This document shows positions 15,700-25,304 of a stretch of 64,000 nt of DNA, piece after piece. The first letter of the stretch is position 1; every line of letters starts with the position of its first letter. A program made the translations under genes and the position numbers. The stretch spans positions 682,001 through 746,000 of the forward strand of contig NZ_CP104965.1 in the NCBI RefSeq assembly GCF_025452235.1. The letters are read 5' to 3'. Below the pieces are notes generated by a model. It had not been told where the DNA came from. It saw nothing but the letters and a program-made list of their open reading frames with translations, and ran no database searches. This DNA is from Devosia neptuniae. Its GTDB lineage: Bacteria > Pseudomonadota > Alphaproteobacteria > Rhizobiales > Devosiaceae.

Positions 15700-18000
15700 A
15701 TGGCCGACCTCGACACCCGTATCGCCACCCAGATTGCCACTGAAATTGCGGCCCGCCCGGCTCAGGCCCTGGCGGCCATCGAATTGCTGGATGGCGGGGC
15801 GACCGTGCCCTTCATCGCCCGCTACCGCAAGGAAGTGACGGGCGGGCTGGACGATACGCAATTGCGCCTCTTGGCCGAGCGGCTGGGCTATCTGCGCGAG
15901 CTCGAGGCGCGGCGGGCGACGATTCTGAAATCCATCGAGGAGCAGGGCAAGCTGACGCCGCTGCTCACCGCCTCGATCATGGGCGCGGCGACCAAGGCGG
16001 AGCTGGAAGACCTTTACCTGCCCTTCAAGCCCAAGCGCCGCACCAAGGCGGAAATCGCGCGGGAGCGCGGATTGGGCCCACTGGCCGAGGCGATCCTGGC
16101 CGACCGTCGCGCCGATCCGGTGGTGCTGGCGGCTGCCTATATCAACCCCGAAGTGCCCGGCACCAAGGAAGCGCTGGAAGGCGCGCGCGATATCGTCATC
16201 GAGGGCCTGACCGAGAATGCAGCCCTGCTCGGGCGGCTGCGCCAACATATGCGCGACAAGGCCATGCTGCGGGCGCGCGTCGTGACCGGCAAGGAAGAGG
16301 CCGGCGCCAAATTCTCGGATTATTTCGACCATTCCGAGCGCTGGACCAAAGTGGCCGGACACCGCGCCATGGCCATGATGCGCGGCCGCGACGAAGACAT
16401 GCTCAGCCTTGAAATCGAGGTCGATGCGGATGTGACCGATCCGGTCAAGCCGGTGGAACGGCTGGTGATCGGTGCCCTTGAAGCCCAGGGCCCCGGCGCC
16501 GGCGATGCCTGGCTGCGCGAGGTCGCCAGCTGGGCCTGGCGCACGCGGTTGCGCGTGTCGCTATCGGTCGATCTGATGGTGGAATTGCGCGAACGGGCCG
16601 AGGTGGAAGCCATCGCGGTCTTTGCCCGCAATCTCAAGGATCTGCTGCTGGCCGCCCCGGCGGGCGCCCGCCCCACAATGGGGCTCGATCCCGGCATTCG
16701 CACGGGCGTCAAGGTCGCGGTGATCGACGCCACCGGCAAGGTGCTCGATACCGATACGGTCTATCCCTTCCAGCCGCGCAACGATGTGACGGGCGCGCAA
16801 GCCAGCCTCAAGCATTTGATCGCCAAGCATAAGGTGGAGCTGATCGCCATCGGCAATGGCACCGGCAGCCGGGAGACCGAAAAGCTGGTGCTGGACCTGA
16901 TCGAGCGCCTGCCCACCCCCAAGCCCACCAAGGTAATCGTCTCGGAAGCCGGCGCCTCGGTCTATTCGGCCTCCGAACTGGCCGCCGCCGAATTCCCCAA
17001 TCTCGACGTCTCGCTGCGCGGCGCGGTCTCCATCGCCCGGCGCCTCCAGGACCCCTTGGCCGAACTGGTCAAGATCGAGCCCAAGGCGATCGGCGTCGGC
17101 CAATACCAGCACGATGTCGATCAATACCGGCTCAGCCGCTCGCTCGATGGCGTGGTGGAAGATGCGGTGAACGCGGTGGGCGTCGATCTCAACACCGCCT
17201 CCGCCCCGCTCCTCGCCCGCATTTCAGGGCTGGGCTCATCGGTAGCCGAGGCCATTGTCAGCCACCGCGACGCCAATGGCCCCTTCCCCACCCGCAAGGC
17301 CCTGCTCGAAGTCCCGCGGCTGGGCCAGCGCACCTTCGAGCAATGCGCCGGCTTTTTGCGCATCAGCAATGGCGCCGAACCCCTCGACGCCTCCTCGGTT
17401 CACCCCGAAGCCTATGGCGTGGCCCGCAAGATCGTCGCCGCCTGTGGGCGCGACCTGCGCAGCCTGATGGGTGACAAATCGGCGCTGGCCGGGCTCGATC
17501 CCGCCCGGTTCGTTGATGACCGCTTCGGCCTGCCCACCGTGCGCGACATTTTCCTCGAGCTGGAAAAGCCCGGCCGCGATCCCCGCCCCGCCTTCAAGAC
17601 GGCGACCTTTGCCGAGGGTGTCGATGACATCAAGCATCTCAAACCCGGCATGCAACTCGAAGGCACGGTGACCAATGTCGCCGCCTTCGGCGCCTTCGTC
17701 GATATCGGGGTGCATCAGGATGGGCTGGTGCACGTCTCCCAATTGGCCGACAGCTTCGTTAGGGACCCCCATGCCGTGGTCAAGGCCGGCGACGTGGTCA
17801 AGGTCCGCGTTGTCGAAGTCGATGTGCCCCGCAAGCGCATCGGCCTGACCATGCGCCGCGAGATTGACGTCAATGCCCCGCGCGACACGCCCCGCGACAA
17901 GCCGGTCCGCCCCTCGCAGCGTCCGCCGCAACAGCCGAGCGGTTCATTGGGTTCGCTCGGCGACCGCCTCAACGAGGCGATGCGCAAAAGGGAGCGGTGA
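15700..18000 (+). CDS. tex: Tex-family S1 RNA-binding protein
   Basis: A 766-residue cytoplasmic Tex protein. In order it has the N-terminal Tex helical domain ([19 protein letters not shown]), the YqgF RNase-H-like domain ([16 protein letters not shown]), a helix-hairpin-helix region ([17 protein letters not shown]) and a C-terminal S1 domain ([20 protein letters not shown]). Tex binds nucleic acid and influences transcription and stress tolerance; its exact role is unsettled. ATG 15700 (MADLDTRI) fits the family N-terminus, though the TGGAG upstream is far; an ATG at 15664 is in frame. It is divergent from the copper genes. Confidence 0.93.
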   Translation: MADLDTRIATQIATEIAARPAQALAAIELLDGGATVPFIARYRKEVTGGLDDTQLRLLAERLGYLRELEARRATILKSIEEQGKLTPLLTASIMGAATKAELEDLYLPFKPKRRTKAEIARERGLGPLAEAILADRRADPVVLAAAYINPEVPGTKEALEGARDIVIEGLTENAALLGRLRQHMRDKAMLRARVVTGKEEAGAKFSDYFDHSERWTKVAGHRAMAMMRGRDEDMLSLEIEVDADVTDPVKPVERLVIGALEAQGPGAGDAWLREVASWAWRTRLRVSLSVDLMVELRERAEVEAIAVFARNLKDLLLAAPAGARPTMGLDPGIRTGVKVAVIDATGKVLDTDTVYPFQPRNDVTGAQASLKHLIAKHKVELIAIGNGTGSRETEKLVLDLIERLPTPKPTKVIVSEAGASVYSASELAAAEFPNLDVSLRGAVSIARRLQDPLAELVKIEPKAIGVGQYQHDVDQYRLSRSLDGVVEDAVNAVGVDLNTASAPLLARISGLGSSVAEAIVSHRDANGPFPTRKALLEVPRLGQRTFEQCAGFLRISNGAEPLDASSVHPEAYGVARKIVAACGRDLRSLMGDKSALAGLDPARFVDDRFGLPTVRDIFLELEKPGRDPRPAFKTATFAEGVDDIKHLKPGMQLEGTVTNVAAFGAFVDIGVHQDGLVHVSQLADSFVRDPHAVVKAGDVVKVRVVEVDVPRKRIGLTMRREIDVNAPRDTPRDKPVRPSQRPPQQPSGSLGSLGDRLNEAMRKRER

Positions 18001-18077
18001 TCGCCACCATTCCGCCACTTGCACGTTCCCTCCTGCGTGTCCTGCCGCAGGGGCGGGCAAGCGCAAGGAGATTTTCT

Positions 18078-18503
18078 ATGACCAAGATCATGTACACCGC
18101 CAGGGCCACCTCAACCGGCGGCCGTTCGGGCCATGGCAGAACCGATGATGGCGTGTTGGACGTGACCCTGACCACGCCCAAGGAAATCGGCGGCGATGGC
18201 GCGCGCGGCACCAATCCCGAACAGCTGTTCGCGGTGGGCTATTCGGCCTGTTTCCTGGGCGCCATGAAGGCGGCTGCCCGCAAGAGCGGCGACACCATTC
18301 CCGAAGACGCCAAGGTCACCGCCGAAGTCAGCTTCCGCGACCGCGACGATGGCGAAGGCTTCTGGATCCAGGCGGCGCTCAAGGTGGACGTGCCGGGTCT
18401 CGACAAGGCCAAGGTCGAGGACATCGTCAAGCGCGCCCATGTCATCTGCCCCTATAGCGAGGTCAGCCGGAAGGGGTTCGAGGTGGATTTGCAGGTGGTG
18501 TGA
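18078..18503 (+). CDS. ohr: Organic hydroperoxide resistance protein (OsmC/Ohr family)
   Basis: A 141-residue thiol peroxidase of the Ohr/OsmC family that reduces organic hydroperoxides in the cytoplasm. Both redox cysteines are seen: the peroxidatic one in VGYSACFLGAMK and the resolving one in HVICPYSEVSR, a spacing typical of Ohr rather than OsmC. ATG 18078 has AAGGAGA upstream. It lies 77 bp after tex in the same direction. No OhrR-type regulator gene adjoins it. Confidence 0.9.
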   Translation: MTKIMYTARATSTGGRSGHGRTDDGVLDVTLTTPKEIGGDGARGTNPEQLFAVGYSACFLGAMKAAARKSGDTIPEDAKVTAEVSFRDRDDGEGFWIQAALKVDVPGLDKAKVEDIVKRAHVICPYSEVSRKGFEVDLQVV

Positions 18504-18515
18504 GCCACTGCCCTT

Positions 18516-18659
18516 CCTTCTCCCCTTGAGGGAGAAGGTGCCCGAAGGGCGGATGAGGGGTCGCTTTCTAGGCTTCCGGCATGGGATGACGCAGCACCCC
18601 TCACCCTGTCATTTCTGCTGAACGCAGAAATGCCGTCCCTCTCCCTCAAGGGGCGAGGG
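18516..18659. repeat. Intergenic repeat cluster (family E)
   Basis: A hairpin CCTTCTCCCC-TTGA-GGGAGAAGG (18516-18538) is followed by TGCCCGAAGGGCGGATGAGG. An inverted copy of similar type ends at 18659, and an extra palindrome ATTTCTGC-TGAAC-GCAGAAAT lies between them (18611-18631). It separates the convergent ends of ohr and the ABC exporter gene. Related elements are at 23521-23657 and 48346-48486. Confidence 0.75.
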
Positions 18660-18699
18660 AAAGAAACAACGCCGGGGCTCTCACCCCGGCGCTTCCTTA

Positions 18700-20508
18700 T
18701 CAGGCTACATTGAGCCCCTTGGTCAGTTCCAGCGCCTGCCGCTCGAACAGCCGGCGATAGATGCCACCCTTGAGCGTGATCAGCTTGGCATGATCGCCTT
18801 CCTCGACGATGCGGCCCTTGTCGAACACCAGCAGCCGGTCCAGCGCGCGGACCGTGGACAGCCGATGCGCAATCACCAGGGTGGTGCGACCGACCATCAG
18901 CCGTTCCATCGCCTCCTGAATCTGCACTTCGCTTTCGCTGTCCAGGCTCGATGTCGCCTCGTCCAGGATCAGCACCGGCGCATCAGCCAGGAACGCCCGG
19001 GCGATGGCGACACGCTGCCGCTCGCCACCCGAGAGCTTGACGCCACGCTCGCCCACCATGGTCTCATAGCCCTTGGGCAGGCTCAGGATGAAGTCATGCG
19101 CATTGGCCTGCAACGCCGCTTCCTCGATCTCGGCGCGCGAGGCGCCGGGCCATGCATAGGCGATGTTCTCGGCCAGCGTGCGATGGAACAGGATGGGTTC
19201 CTGCTGCACGATGGCGAGCTGGCTGCGCAGGCTCGATTGCTGCACATCGGCAATATTGACCCCATCGATGGTGATGGCGCCGCCATTGACGTCATAGAGG
19301 CGTTGGATCAGCTTGACGAAGGTCGTCTTGCCCGAGCCCGAATGACCCACCAGCCCGACGCGTTCGCCCGGCGCAATCTTCACCGAGAAATCGCGATAAA
19401 GCGGGGTGGCGTGCGAGCCATATTGGAACGTCACATGGTCGAAGGCGATGGCGCCTTCCCCGATCTTGATCTTGCCCGAGCCCGGCTTGTCGGCAATGCC
19501 ATAGGGCTGCTTGTCGAGCGCGACCAGTTCTTCCATGTCATTGACCGAGCGCTGCAGGTTGCGGATATGCTGCCCCACATCGCGCAGATGGCCCTGCAGC
19601 ACGAAGAACATGGTGAGCACAAAGGTGATATCGCCCGGCGTCGCCGCGCCCTGCTGCCACAGCCAGAGCGCCGTGCCCAGAATGGCGGTCTGCATCACGG
19701 CCATCATCAGGCCCTGCGCGCCACCATTGAGCGTGCCGCGCTGCCAGACGCGACGCGTGCGCTTGCGCCATTTGCCCACGACCCGGCCCAGAATGCCCTC
19801 TTCGCGCTGTTCGGCGCCAAAGGCCTTGACCACCGAATTGCAGCTGACCGCATCGGCCAAAGCACCGCCCATTTTGGTGTCCCAGGCATTGGCGAGGGCA
19901 CCGGCCGGCGCGACGAAGCTCATGGACAGCCACACCGTGACAGTCACATAGACCAGCGAGCCCAGGCCGACGACCAGCCCCATGACCGGCCAGACCGCGC
20001 CAAGGATGACCGTGGCGCCGATCAGCATGACCAGCGAAGGCCACAGCGCCACCAGCAGCACGTCATTGAGCAGGTCGAGCGCGCCCGAGCCACGCGTGAT
20101 CTTGCGCACCGTGGAGCCGGCAAAGCTATTGGCGTGCCAGTCCGAGGAGAAGCGCTGCACCCGATGGAAGGCATTGGTGATGACGTCATTCATCATCTGC
20201 AGCGTGAAGGCGATCAGGCTGAAGAACACGAATTGGCGCAGGATCACCGAAGCCAGGTACAGCGAAGCCATGATCCAGAACGCGCTCAGCGCCTGGGCCC
20301 AGAAGGCTTCGTTCTGCCCGCTGCCGGAGGCGACGGCGTCCACCAGCCGCCCCGCAAAAACCGGGCTGAAGGCTTCCGCCAGCGTCGCCGCGAGCACGAG
20401 CAGGGCAATGCCAGCCGCCCGCAGGGGTTGCTTGGCCCAATGATGGAACGTGAAGCCGAGCACATTGGCGAATGCGTCGGCGCGGAAATCGAGTTTCTTG
20501 CGACTCAT
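18700..20508 (-). CDS. ABC exporter, fused membrane and ATPase domains
   Basis: A 602-residue half-transporter that should work as a dimer in the inner membrane. The first ~320 residues form the six-helix transmembrane domain. The ATPase domain has Walker A GHSGSGKTTF, signature LSGGERQRVAIARA, Walker B VLILDEATSSLD and the switch His in IAHRLSTVRA. The layout is that of MsbA- and multidrug-type exporters. The substrate is unknown and neighbours give no help. The upstream region is unusually long (see 20509-21150). Confidence 0.9.
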   Translation of the reverse strand: MSRKKLDFRADAFANVLGFTFHHWAKQPLRAAGIALLVLAATLAEAFSPVFAGRLVDAVASGSGQNEAFWAQALSAFWIMASLYLASVILRQFVFFSLIAFTLQMMNDVITNAFHRVQRFSSDWHANSFAGSTVRKITRGSGALDLLNDVLLVALWPSLVMLIGATVILGAVWPVMGLVVGLGSLVYVTVTVWLSMSFVAPAGALANAWDTKMGGALADAVSCNSVVKAFGAEQREEGILGRVVGKWRKRTRRVWQRGTLNGGAQGLMMAVMQTAILGTALWLWQQGAATPGDITFVLTMFFVLQGHLRDVGQHIRNLQRSVNDMEELVALDKQPYGIADKPGSGKIKIGEGAIAFDHVTFQYGSHATPLYRDFSVKIAPGERVGLVGHSGSGKTTFVKLIQRLYDVNGGAITIDGVNIADVQQSSLRSQLAIVQQEPILFHRTLAENIAYAWPGASRAEIEEAALQANAHDFILSLPKGYETMVGERGVKLSGGERQRVAIARAFLADAPVLILDEATSSLDSESEVQIQEAMERLMVGRTTLVIAHRLSTVRALDRLLVFDKGRIVEEGDHAKLITLKGGIYRRLFERQALELTKGLNVA

Positions 20509-21150
20509 GGTGGTGACCCGGACGCCAAGCGCGCCGGCCCTTATGTGAAAGTCATGAAAGGCACAGCCGGGAACGGGACAAATATTCCCGTCAGATCAGA
20601 AATGGCTGCGATGGAAAAACCGCGGGCGGCTGGCCTTGTCGGCGGGCCGCGGATGGCAGGGACCTAACGGTGTGCCATGCCAAGAGGGGAAGCGGTAAAC
20701 GGTACTGTCATACGACGCCTCCCTTGTTTGTGATCTGAAGCGGTAGACGATTACTAGCCAAACCGTTCGGCTTTGCCAACCCGGTTTTTCACCCCATTGT
20801 GACGGCCCACCAAAAGCCGTTGCAAAGATGCCGCAGTCGAGGATGGGGCAATGGGCCATTCAGGTGAGCGAGCGATCACCGCACTCGCCCCCACCCCGAT
20901 GCGTCCTCGGACCCGCCCCGAGGGAAGCGAAGGGATGGGGCTCGGGAGCTCCCAAAGGCTGAATCAACAAAGTTCCAGGGGTGGAGTTAAGCGAGCCGCG
21001 ATCCGCCTCCCTCCCCCTTGAGGGGAGGGATTGAGGGTGGGGGTGCCGAGCTATCCAAGGCTATCGAACATTTGGAGGGCACAGCACCCCCACCCTAGCC
21101 CTCCCCTCAAGGGGGAGGGGACTGGATCGAGGCTCTCCCAAAACGTCTTC
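20509..21150. other. 642-bp intergenic region with direct repeat and REP-like element
   Basis: No convincing gene is seen between the ABC exporter start and the lipid kinase stop. The stretch holds an imperfect 18/19-bp direct repeat, GAAGCGGTAAACGGTACT (20689-20706) and GAAGCGGTAGACGATTACT (20737-20755), 48 bp apart. It also holds a GC-rich partial repeat at about 20885-20950 and a complete family D inverted repeat at 21009-21119. It may carry the exporter promoter. One leftward reading frame (20596-20859) has no recognisable protein features. Confidence 0.5.
21009..21119. repeat. Intergenic inverted repeat (family D)
   Basis: Arms 21009-21046 and 21084-21119 are near-perfect reverse complements built from CCCTCCCC-nTTGA-GGGGAGGG palindromes with a GGGTGGGGGTGC tail. 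Sequence and layout match 14401-14511; only the short loop differs. It lies just downstream of the lipid kinase gene. Confidence 0.8.
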
Positions 21151-22041
21151 CTAAGCCGCAAACACCGTAATCGCACCGGGCCGGATGATAAAATGCGCCG
21201 GCGTCTCGGTGACAATGTCCCCATCGGTATTGATCTCGCGCGGCTCGCGCGTCCGAATATCGAATTCGGTGCTCTTGGAGGTCCGCACCTCGTCCCAGGC
21301 ACCGTGCTGGCCACGCCGGAAGGCGCCCAGCATCAGCCCGAATTTCCAGACGTTCTTGAGCTCAAGACTATAGAGATCGAGATGCCCATCCTCGATCGTG
21401 GCATCCTCATGGATCACCGTGCCGCCGCCATAATGCACGCCATTGCCCACCGCGATCTGCAGCGTCTTGACCGTCACCGCCGCGCCATCGTCGCCGATGG
21501 TCTGCGCCCGGAACGGCCGCGCCGAGGCCAGCACCCGAATAGCCGCCAGCCCATAGCCGAGCTTCCCCCAACGTTTCTTGGCTTCCGGTGTCAGCCCACG
21601 CGCCAGATCGGCGCTGAGGCCAAGGCTGGCGACGTTGAAAAACGGATGGCCATTGACTTCGCCAAGGTCGATGCGGCGCTGATGGCCCGCCACGATAATA
21701 TCGGCCGCCTTAAGCAGATCGTCGGGAATGGCCAGCGTCCGTGCCAGATCGTTGGCCGTGCCCATGGGCAGGATGCCCATCGGCAGCCCCGTGGCGAGCA
21801 CGCCCTTGGCCGCTGAATTGATGGTGCCGTCGCCACCGCAGACAATGACCAGATCGGCCTCGTGCCGCCGCCGGGCGATATCGGCTGACACTTCCTCGGG
21901 CGTTTCGAAGCGCTCGACCACCACGTCGATGCCACCCGCTTCAAGCCGGGCAATCACGGGCTCCAGCGCCGCGCCGCCACGGCGGGATTTGGGATTGACC
22001 AGCATCAGGCCGCGACGGCGGGAAGGCATGGCAGCTGTCAT
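21151..22041 (-). CDS. Diacylglycerol/lipid kinase-family protein (YegS-like)
   Basis: A 296-residue member of the diacylglycerol kinase catalytic-domain family. It shows MLVNPKSRRGG at the N-terminus and VCGGDGTINSAAKGVL with PMGILPMGTANDLART, the GGDGT and GTAND nucleotide-binding motifs. The remainder is the beta-sandwich domain. Relatives phosphorylate lipids with a free hydroxyl (diacylglycerol, phosphatidylglycerol, sphingoid bases) at the membrane. The natural lipid cannot be told. ATG 22041 begins MTAAMPSRRRG; an ATG four codons later is a possible start. Confidence 0.88.
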   Translation of the reverse strand: MTAAMPSRRRGLMLVNPKSRRGGAALEPVIARLEAGGIDVVVERFETPEEVSADIARRRHEADLVIVCGGDGTINSAAKGVLATGLPMGILPMGTANDLARTLAIPDDLLKAADIIVAGHQRRIDLGEVNGHPFFNVASLGLSADLARGLTPEAKKRWGKLGYGLAAIRVLASARPFRAQTIGDDGAAVTVKTLQIAVGNGVHYGGGTVIHEDATIEDGHLDLYSLELKNVWKFGLMLGAFRRGQHGAWDEVRTSKSTEFDIRTREPREINTDGDIVTETPAHFIIRPGAITVFAA

Positions 22042-22251
22042 CAGGCAAAGATCCGGTGGCTTGTGGGCAGGTGCTCTAAATGGTTGGCCCGGCGAAATGT
22101 CACAAGAGCCGGCACATTACCATTTGGTCATCCGAACCGGGCATGTGGGGACCACCCTCACGCAACATTTTTTCCTATATGGCTGACATTGCCCACAAAG
22201 CAGCGCTAGGCTCAGCCTTCAGCGATTCAAAAACCAAGAGGCTGACGCCCA

Positions 22252-23490
22252 ATGAGCTCCAATCCCATCGATCCCGTCAAACTGGACAAGCTGGCCCAGG
22301 TGGCCATCAAGGTCGGGCTGCAATTGGCCGAGGGCCAGGACCTGCTGATGACCGCGCCGATGAGCGCAGCGCCGCTGGTGCGCCGCATCACCGAGCATGC
22401 CTATAAGGCCGGGGCGGGTCTGGTCACCACCATCTATTCCGATGAGGAAGCCACGCTCGCCCGCTACAAATACGCCAATGACAAGAGCTTCGACAAAGGC
22501 GCCGCCTGGCTCTATGCGGGCATGGCCGAGGCCTTCAAGGCCAATACCGCGCGCCTCGCCATTTCGGGCGATAATCCGATGATGCTGGCCGGCCAGGACC
22601 CCGACAAGGTATCCCGCGCCAACCGCGCCAATTCGGCCGCCTATAAGCCGGCGCTGCAGCTGATCACCGGTTTCGATATCAATTGGAATATCGTCTCCTA
22701 CCCCAATGCGGCCTGGGCCAAGCTGATTTTCCCCAATGACAGCGAAGAGATCGCGGTGGGCAAGCTGGCCGACGCTATCTTCAAAGCCTCGCGCGTCGAT
22801 GTGGACGATCCGATCGCCGCCTGGAAGGAGCACAATGCCAATCTCAAAAAGCGCTGGAGCTGGCTCAACGGCAAGAATTTCGCCTCGCTTAAATATTCCG
22901 GCCCCGGCACCGACCTGACCATTGGCCTGGCCGATGGCCACCGCTGGAAGGGCGGCGCTTCGGAAGCCAAGAACGGCATTACCTGCAACCCCAATATCCC
23001 CACCGAAGAAGTGTTCACCACGCCCCACCGGCTGCGCGTCGAAGGCACTGTCAGTTCCACCAAGCCGCTGAGCCACAATGGCACGCTGATCGAGGATATG
23101 CAGGCGCGCTTCGAGGGCGGCCGCCTGGTCGAGCTCAAGGCCTCCAAGGGCCAGGATATTTTCAACCGCGTGCTAGACACCGATGAAGGCGCCCGCCGGC
23201 TGGGCGAAGTGGCCCTCGTGCCCCATTCCTCGCCAATCTCGGCCTCGGGCCTATTGTTTTACAACACCCTCTACGACGAAAATGCCTCCAGCCATATCGC
23301 CATGGGCCAGTGCTATGCCGATTGCTTCGTGGGCGGGAAGGAGCTGACCCAGGAGCAGATTTTTGCCAAGGGCGGCAACACCTCCAACATCCATATCGAC
23401 TGGATGATCGGCTCGGACAAGATCGACATCGACGGCGTCCACGCCGACGGCAGCAGCGAGCCCGTCATGCGCAAGGGCGAGTGGGCTTAA
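22252..23490 (+). CDS. M29-family (AmpS/PepS-type) aminopeptidase
   Basis: A 412-residue thermophilic-type (M29) metallo-aminopeptidase that removes N-terminal residues from peptides in the cytoplasm. Family features include the N-terminal LAQVAIKVGLQLAEGQDLL, the metal-ligand segments RVEGTVSSTKPLSHNGTLI and GARRLGEVALVP, and the C-terminal HIDWMIGSDKIDIDGVHADG. The length is normal for the family. ATG 22252 fits the family N-terminus; the upstream purines are ordinary. It stands alone, flanked by a divergent lipid kinase and a repeat-rich gap. Confidence 0.92.
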   Translation: MSSNPIDPVKLDKLAQVAIKVGLQLAEGQDLLMTAPMSAAPLVRRITEHAYKAGAGLVTTIYSDEEATLARYKYANDKSFDKGAAWLYAGMAEAFKANTARLAISGDNPMMLAGQDPDKVSRANRANSAAYKPALQLITGFDINWNIVSYPNAAWAKLIFPNDSEEIAVGKLADAIFKASRVDVDDPIAAWKEHNANLKKRWSWLNGKNFASLKYSGPGTDLTIGLADGHRWKGGASEAKNGITCNPNIPTEEVFTTPHRLRVEGTVSSTKPLSHNGTLIEDMQARFEGGRLVELKASKGQDIFNRVLDTDEGARRLGEVALVPHSSPISASGLLFYNTLYDENASSHIAMGQCYADCFVGGKELTQEQIFAKGGNTSNIHIDWMIGSDKIDIDGVHADGSSEPVMRKGEWA

Positions 23491-23520
23491 GCATTCGTTC
23501 TTTGGTGTTTGCGGCGGCAG

Positions 23521-23657
23521 ACCCCTCACCCGTCTCGGCCTGATGGCCGATCCACCCTCTCCCTCAAGGGGAGAGGGGAGGCAATGTGCCTGGCCTAAGC
23601 TCGGAGCCCAACCTTCTCCCCTTGAGGGAGAAGGTGCCCGAAGGGCGGATGAGGGGT
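23521..23657. repeat. Intergenic inverted repeat (family E)
   Basis: ACCCCTCACC and an ACCCTCTCCC-TCAA-GGGGAGAGGG hairpin on the left are mirrored by CCTTCTCCCC-TTGA-GGGAGAAGG, GCCCGAAGGGCGGATGAGG and GGGT on the right. The whole forms a long inverted repeat in the ~250-bp gap before the YdcF-like gene. Same family as 18516-18659 and 48346-48486. Confidence 0.75.
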
Positions 23658-23739
23658 CAGGCGCTATCAAGGCGCATTGAGCGTCGGCCAAACACCGGAG
23701 ATAGCGACGATGGACGCCACGCCCTAGAATGCGCCTACC

Positions 23740-24333
23740 ATGCGCCTAGTCCACCGCATCTATCGTGCGATCTTTGCCCTGTCCCTGCTCATCGTCGTGG
23801 TGGCGGGCGGGCTAGCGCTCGATATCTGGCGCTATGCCGGGCAATCCTCGACCCAAAGGGCCGATGCCGCGCTCGTGCTGGGCGCCGCGGTATTATGGGA
23901 TCGCCCCAGCCCCGTGCTGACCGAACGCTTGCGCCATGCCAAATCGCTCTATGACACCGGCCAGGTCAGCCATATCGTGGTCACCGGCGGGCGCAGCCCG
24001 GAGGATAAGCTCAGCGAAGCCGAAGCCAGCCGCAATTGGCTGGTCGCCAACGGCGTGCCGGCCGGCGCGATCATCGAGGAAAACCAGTCGCGCACCACGA
24101 TCGAAAATCTCGCTTTCGCCGCTCCGGTGCTGACCGAAGCGGGGCTGGCCAGCGTCCTGATCGTGTCCGATCCGCTGCATATGCGCCGCGCCATGCTGAT
24201 CGCCGGCCGGGCGGGTCTCAACGCCCACCCCTCCCCCACTCCGACCAGCCGCTACCTCAGTTGGGAGACGACCATGCCGTTTCTCGCCCGCGAAGTGTGG
24301 TTCATGGGGCAATATCTGGTGGCGGGGCTGTGA
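23740..24333 (+). CDS. YdcF/DUF218-family membrane-anchored protein
   Basis: A 197-residue protein with an N-terminal membrane anchor (AIFALSLLIVVVAGGLALDI) and a DUF218/ElyC-like domain. Family motifs are ADAALVLGAAV near the start, HIVVTGG, the SRTTIENLAFA segment and VSDPLHMRRAM. Related proteins (ElyC, SanA, YdcF) take part in envelope integrity in E. coli, but the biochemical role is unsettled. ATG 23740 directly precedes the anchor. It is followed by a TIM-barrel amidohydrolase gene 75 bp later. Confidence 0.85.
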   Translation: MRLVHRIYRAIFALSLLIVVVAGGLALDIWRYAGQSSTQRADAALVLGAAVLWDRPSPVLTERLRHAKSLYDTGQVSHIVVTGGRSPEDKLSEAEASRNWLVANGVPAGAIIEENQSRTTIENLAFAAPVLTEAGLASVLIVSDPLHMRRAMLIAGRAGLNAHPSPTPTSRYLSWETTMPFLAREVWFMGQYLVAGL

Positions 24334-24408
24334 GTGACTCTCAATGCTAACAGTCCGTTAACCCAAACGGGCCCGATGTGATGGCAAAACGGTGGTGAGG
24401 AGACCCCA

Positions 24409-25230
24409 ATGCGCATTCTCGATACCCATCTGCACCTGGTTTATCCCCGTCAGTTTTCCTATCCTTGGCTGGCCGGCCAGCCGGTGCTCAACCGGGAGTG
24501 GACCCTCGAGGATTACTTTGCCGAAGCCGTGCCGCTGGGCATCGAATCGGCGCTGCATATGGAGGTCGATGTCGCCGAACAGGACATGCTGGCCGAGACC
24601 GAATTCGTGCTCGCTTTGCCCCGCATTATCGGCGCCATCGCCGCCTGCCGCCCGGAAAACCCGGCCTTTGTCGACCAGATCGAGCGGCTGTCCGAACATC
24701 CCCATGTCAAGGGCGTCCGCCGGATCCTGCACGAGGCGCCCGATGATCTCAGCCAATCCGATCTGTTCGTCGAAAACATCCGCCACCTACCCGATTATGA
24801 CCTGAGCTTTGACCTCTGCGTGCGGGCGGACCAATTGGGCATCGGCAAAATGCTGGTGGAGCGGGCGCCCGACGTCTCGTTCATCCTCGATCATTGCGGG
24901 GTGCCCGACGTCACCGGCGCCGGGCTCGATCCATGGCGCGCCGACATCAAGGCGATTGCCAAGCTGCCGAACCTCAATGCCAAAGTGTCTGGAATCATTG
25001 CCTATTCCGGCCCTGACTGGACGGTGCAAACGCTGCGCCCCTATGTCGAACACATCATCGAATGTTTCGGCTGGGACCGGGTGGTGTGGGGCTCCGACCA
25101 TCCGGTGGTCACCAAGACCGGCTCGCTCACCCGCTGGGTCGAGGCCAGCCGCGAGATCGTCAGCGGCGCCACCGAGGACGAGCAGGCCCGCCTGTTCCAC
25201 CGCAATGCCGAACGCATCTACAAAGCCTGA
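24409..25230 (+). CDS. Amidohydrolase 2-family (lactonase-like) metal hydrolase
   Basis: A 273-residue TIM-barrel hydrolase of the amidohydrolase-2 / COG3618 group. The metal motif HxH is in ILDTHLHLVYP, a His ligand is in FILDHCGVPD, and the catalytic Asp is in WGSDHPV. Close family members open sugar lactones (L-fucono-, L-rhamnono-lactone) or similar esters. ATG 24409 follows GGTGAGGAG. It is followed after 74 bp by a sugar-isomerase-fold TIM-barrel gene, so a sugar-acid pathway is plausible. The substrate is not identified. Confidence 0.85.
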   Translation: MRILDTHLHLVYPRQFSYPWLAGQPVLNREWTLEDYFAEAVPLGIESALHMEVDVAEQDMLAETEFVLALPRIIGAIAACRPENPAFVDQIERLSEHPHVKGVRRILHEAPDDLSQSDLFVENIRHLPDYDLSFDLCVRADQLGIGKMLVERAPDVSFILDHCGVPDVTGAGLDPWRADIKAIAKLPNLNAKVSGIIAYSGPDWTVQTLRPYVEHIIECFGWDRVVWGSDHPVVTKTGSLTRWVEASREIVSGATEDEQARLFHRNAERIYKA

Positions 25231-25304
25231 ATTTTGCTGTGCCGCCTTGATGACGTCACCGGACCGTTGCAGTCTGGTTGGTAACAAGAACAGGGATCAC
25301 ACCC

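Noticed and set aside
18790..20667. Rightward open frame of about 625 codons opposite the ABC exporter
   Set aside because: Shadow of a conserved transporter; composition is His/Arg/Gln-heavy and no motif is seen.
20596..20859. Possible small leftward gene in the long intergenic region
   Set aside because: No ribosome site, no domain, odd composition, and it overlaps the direct repeat; more likely chance.
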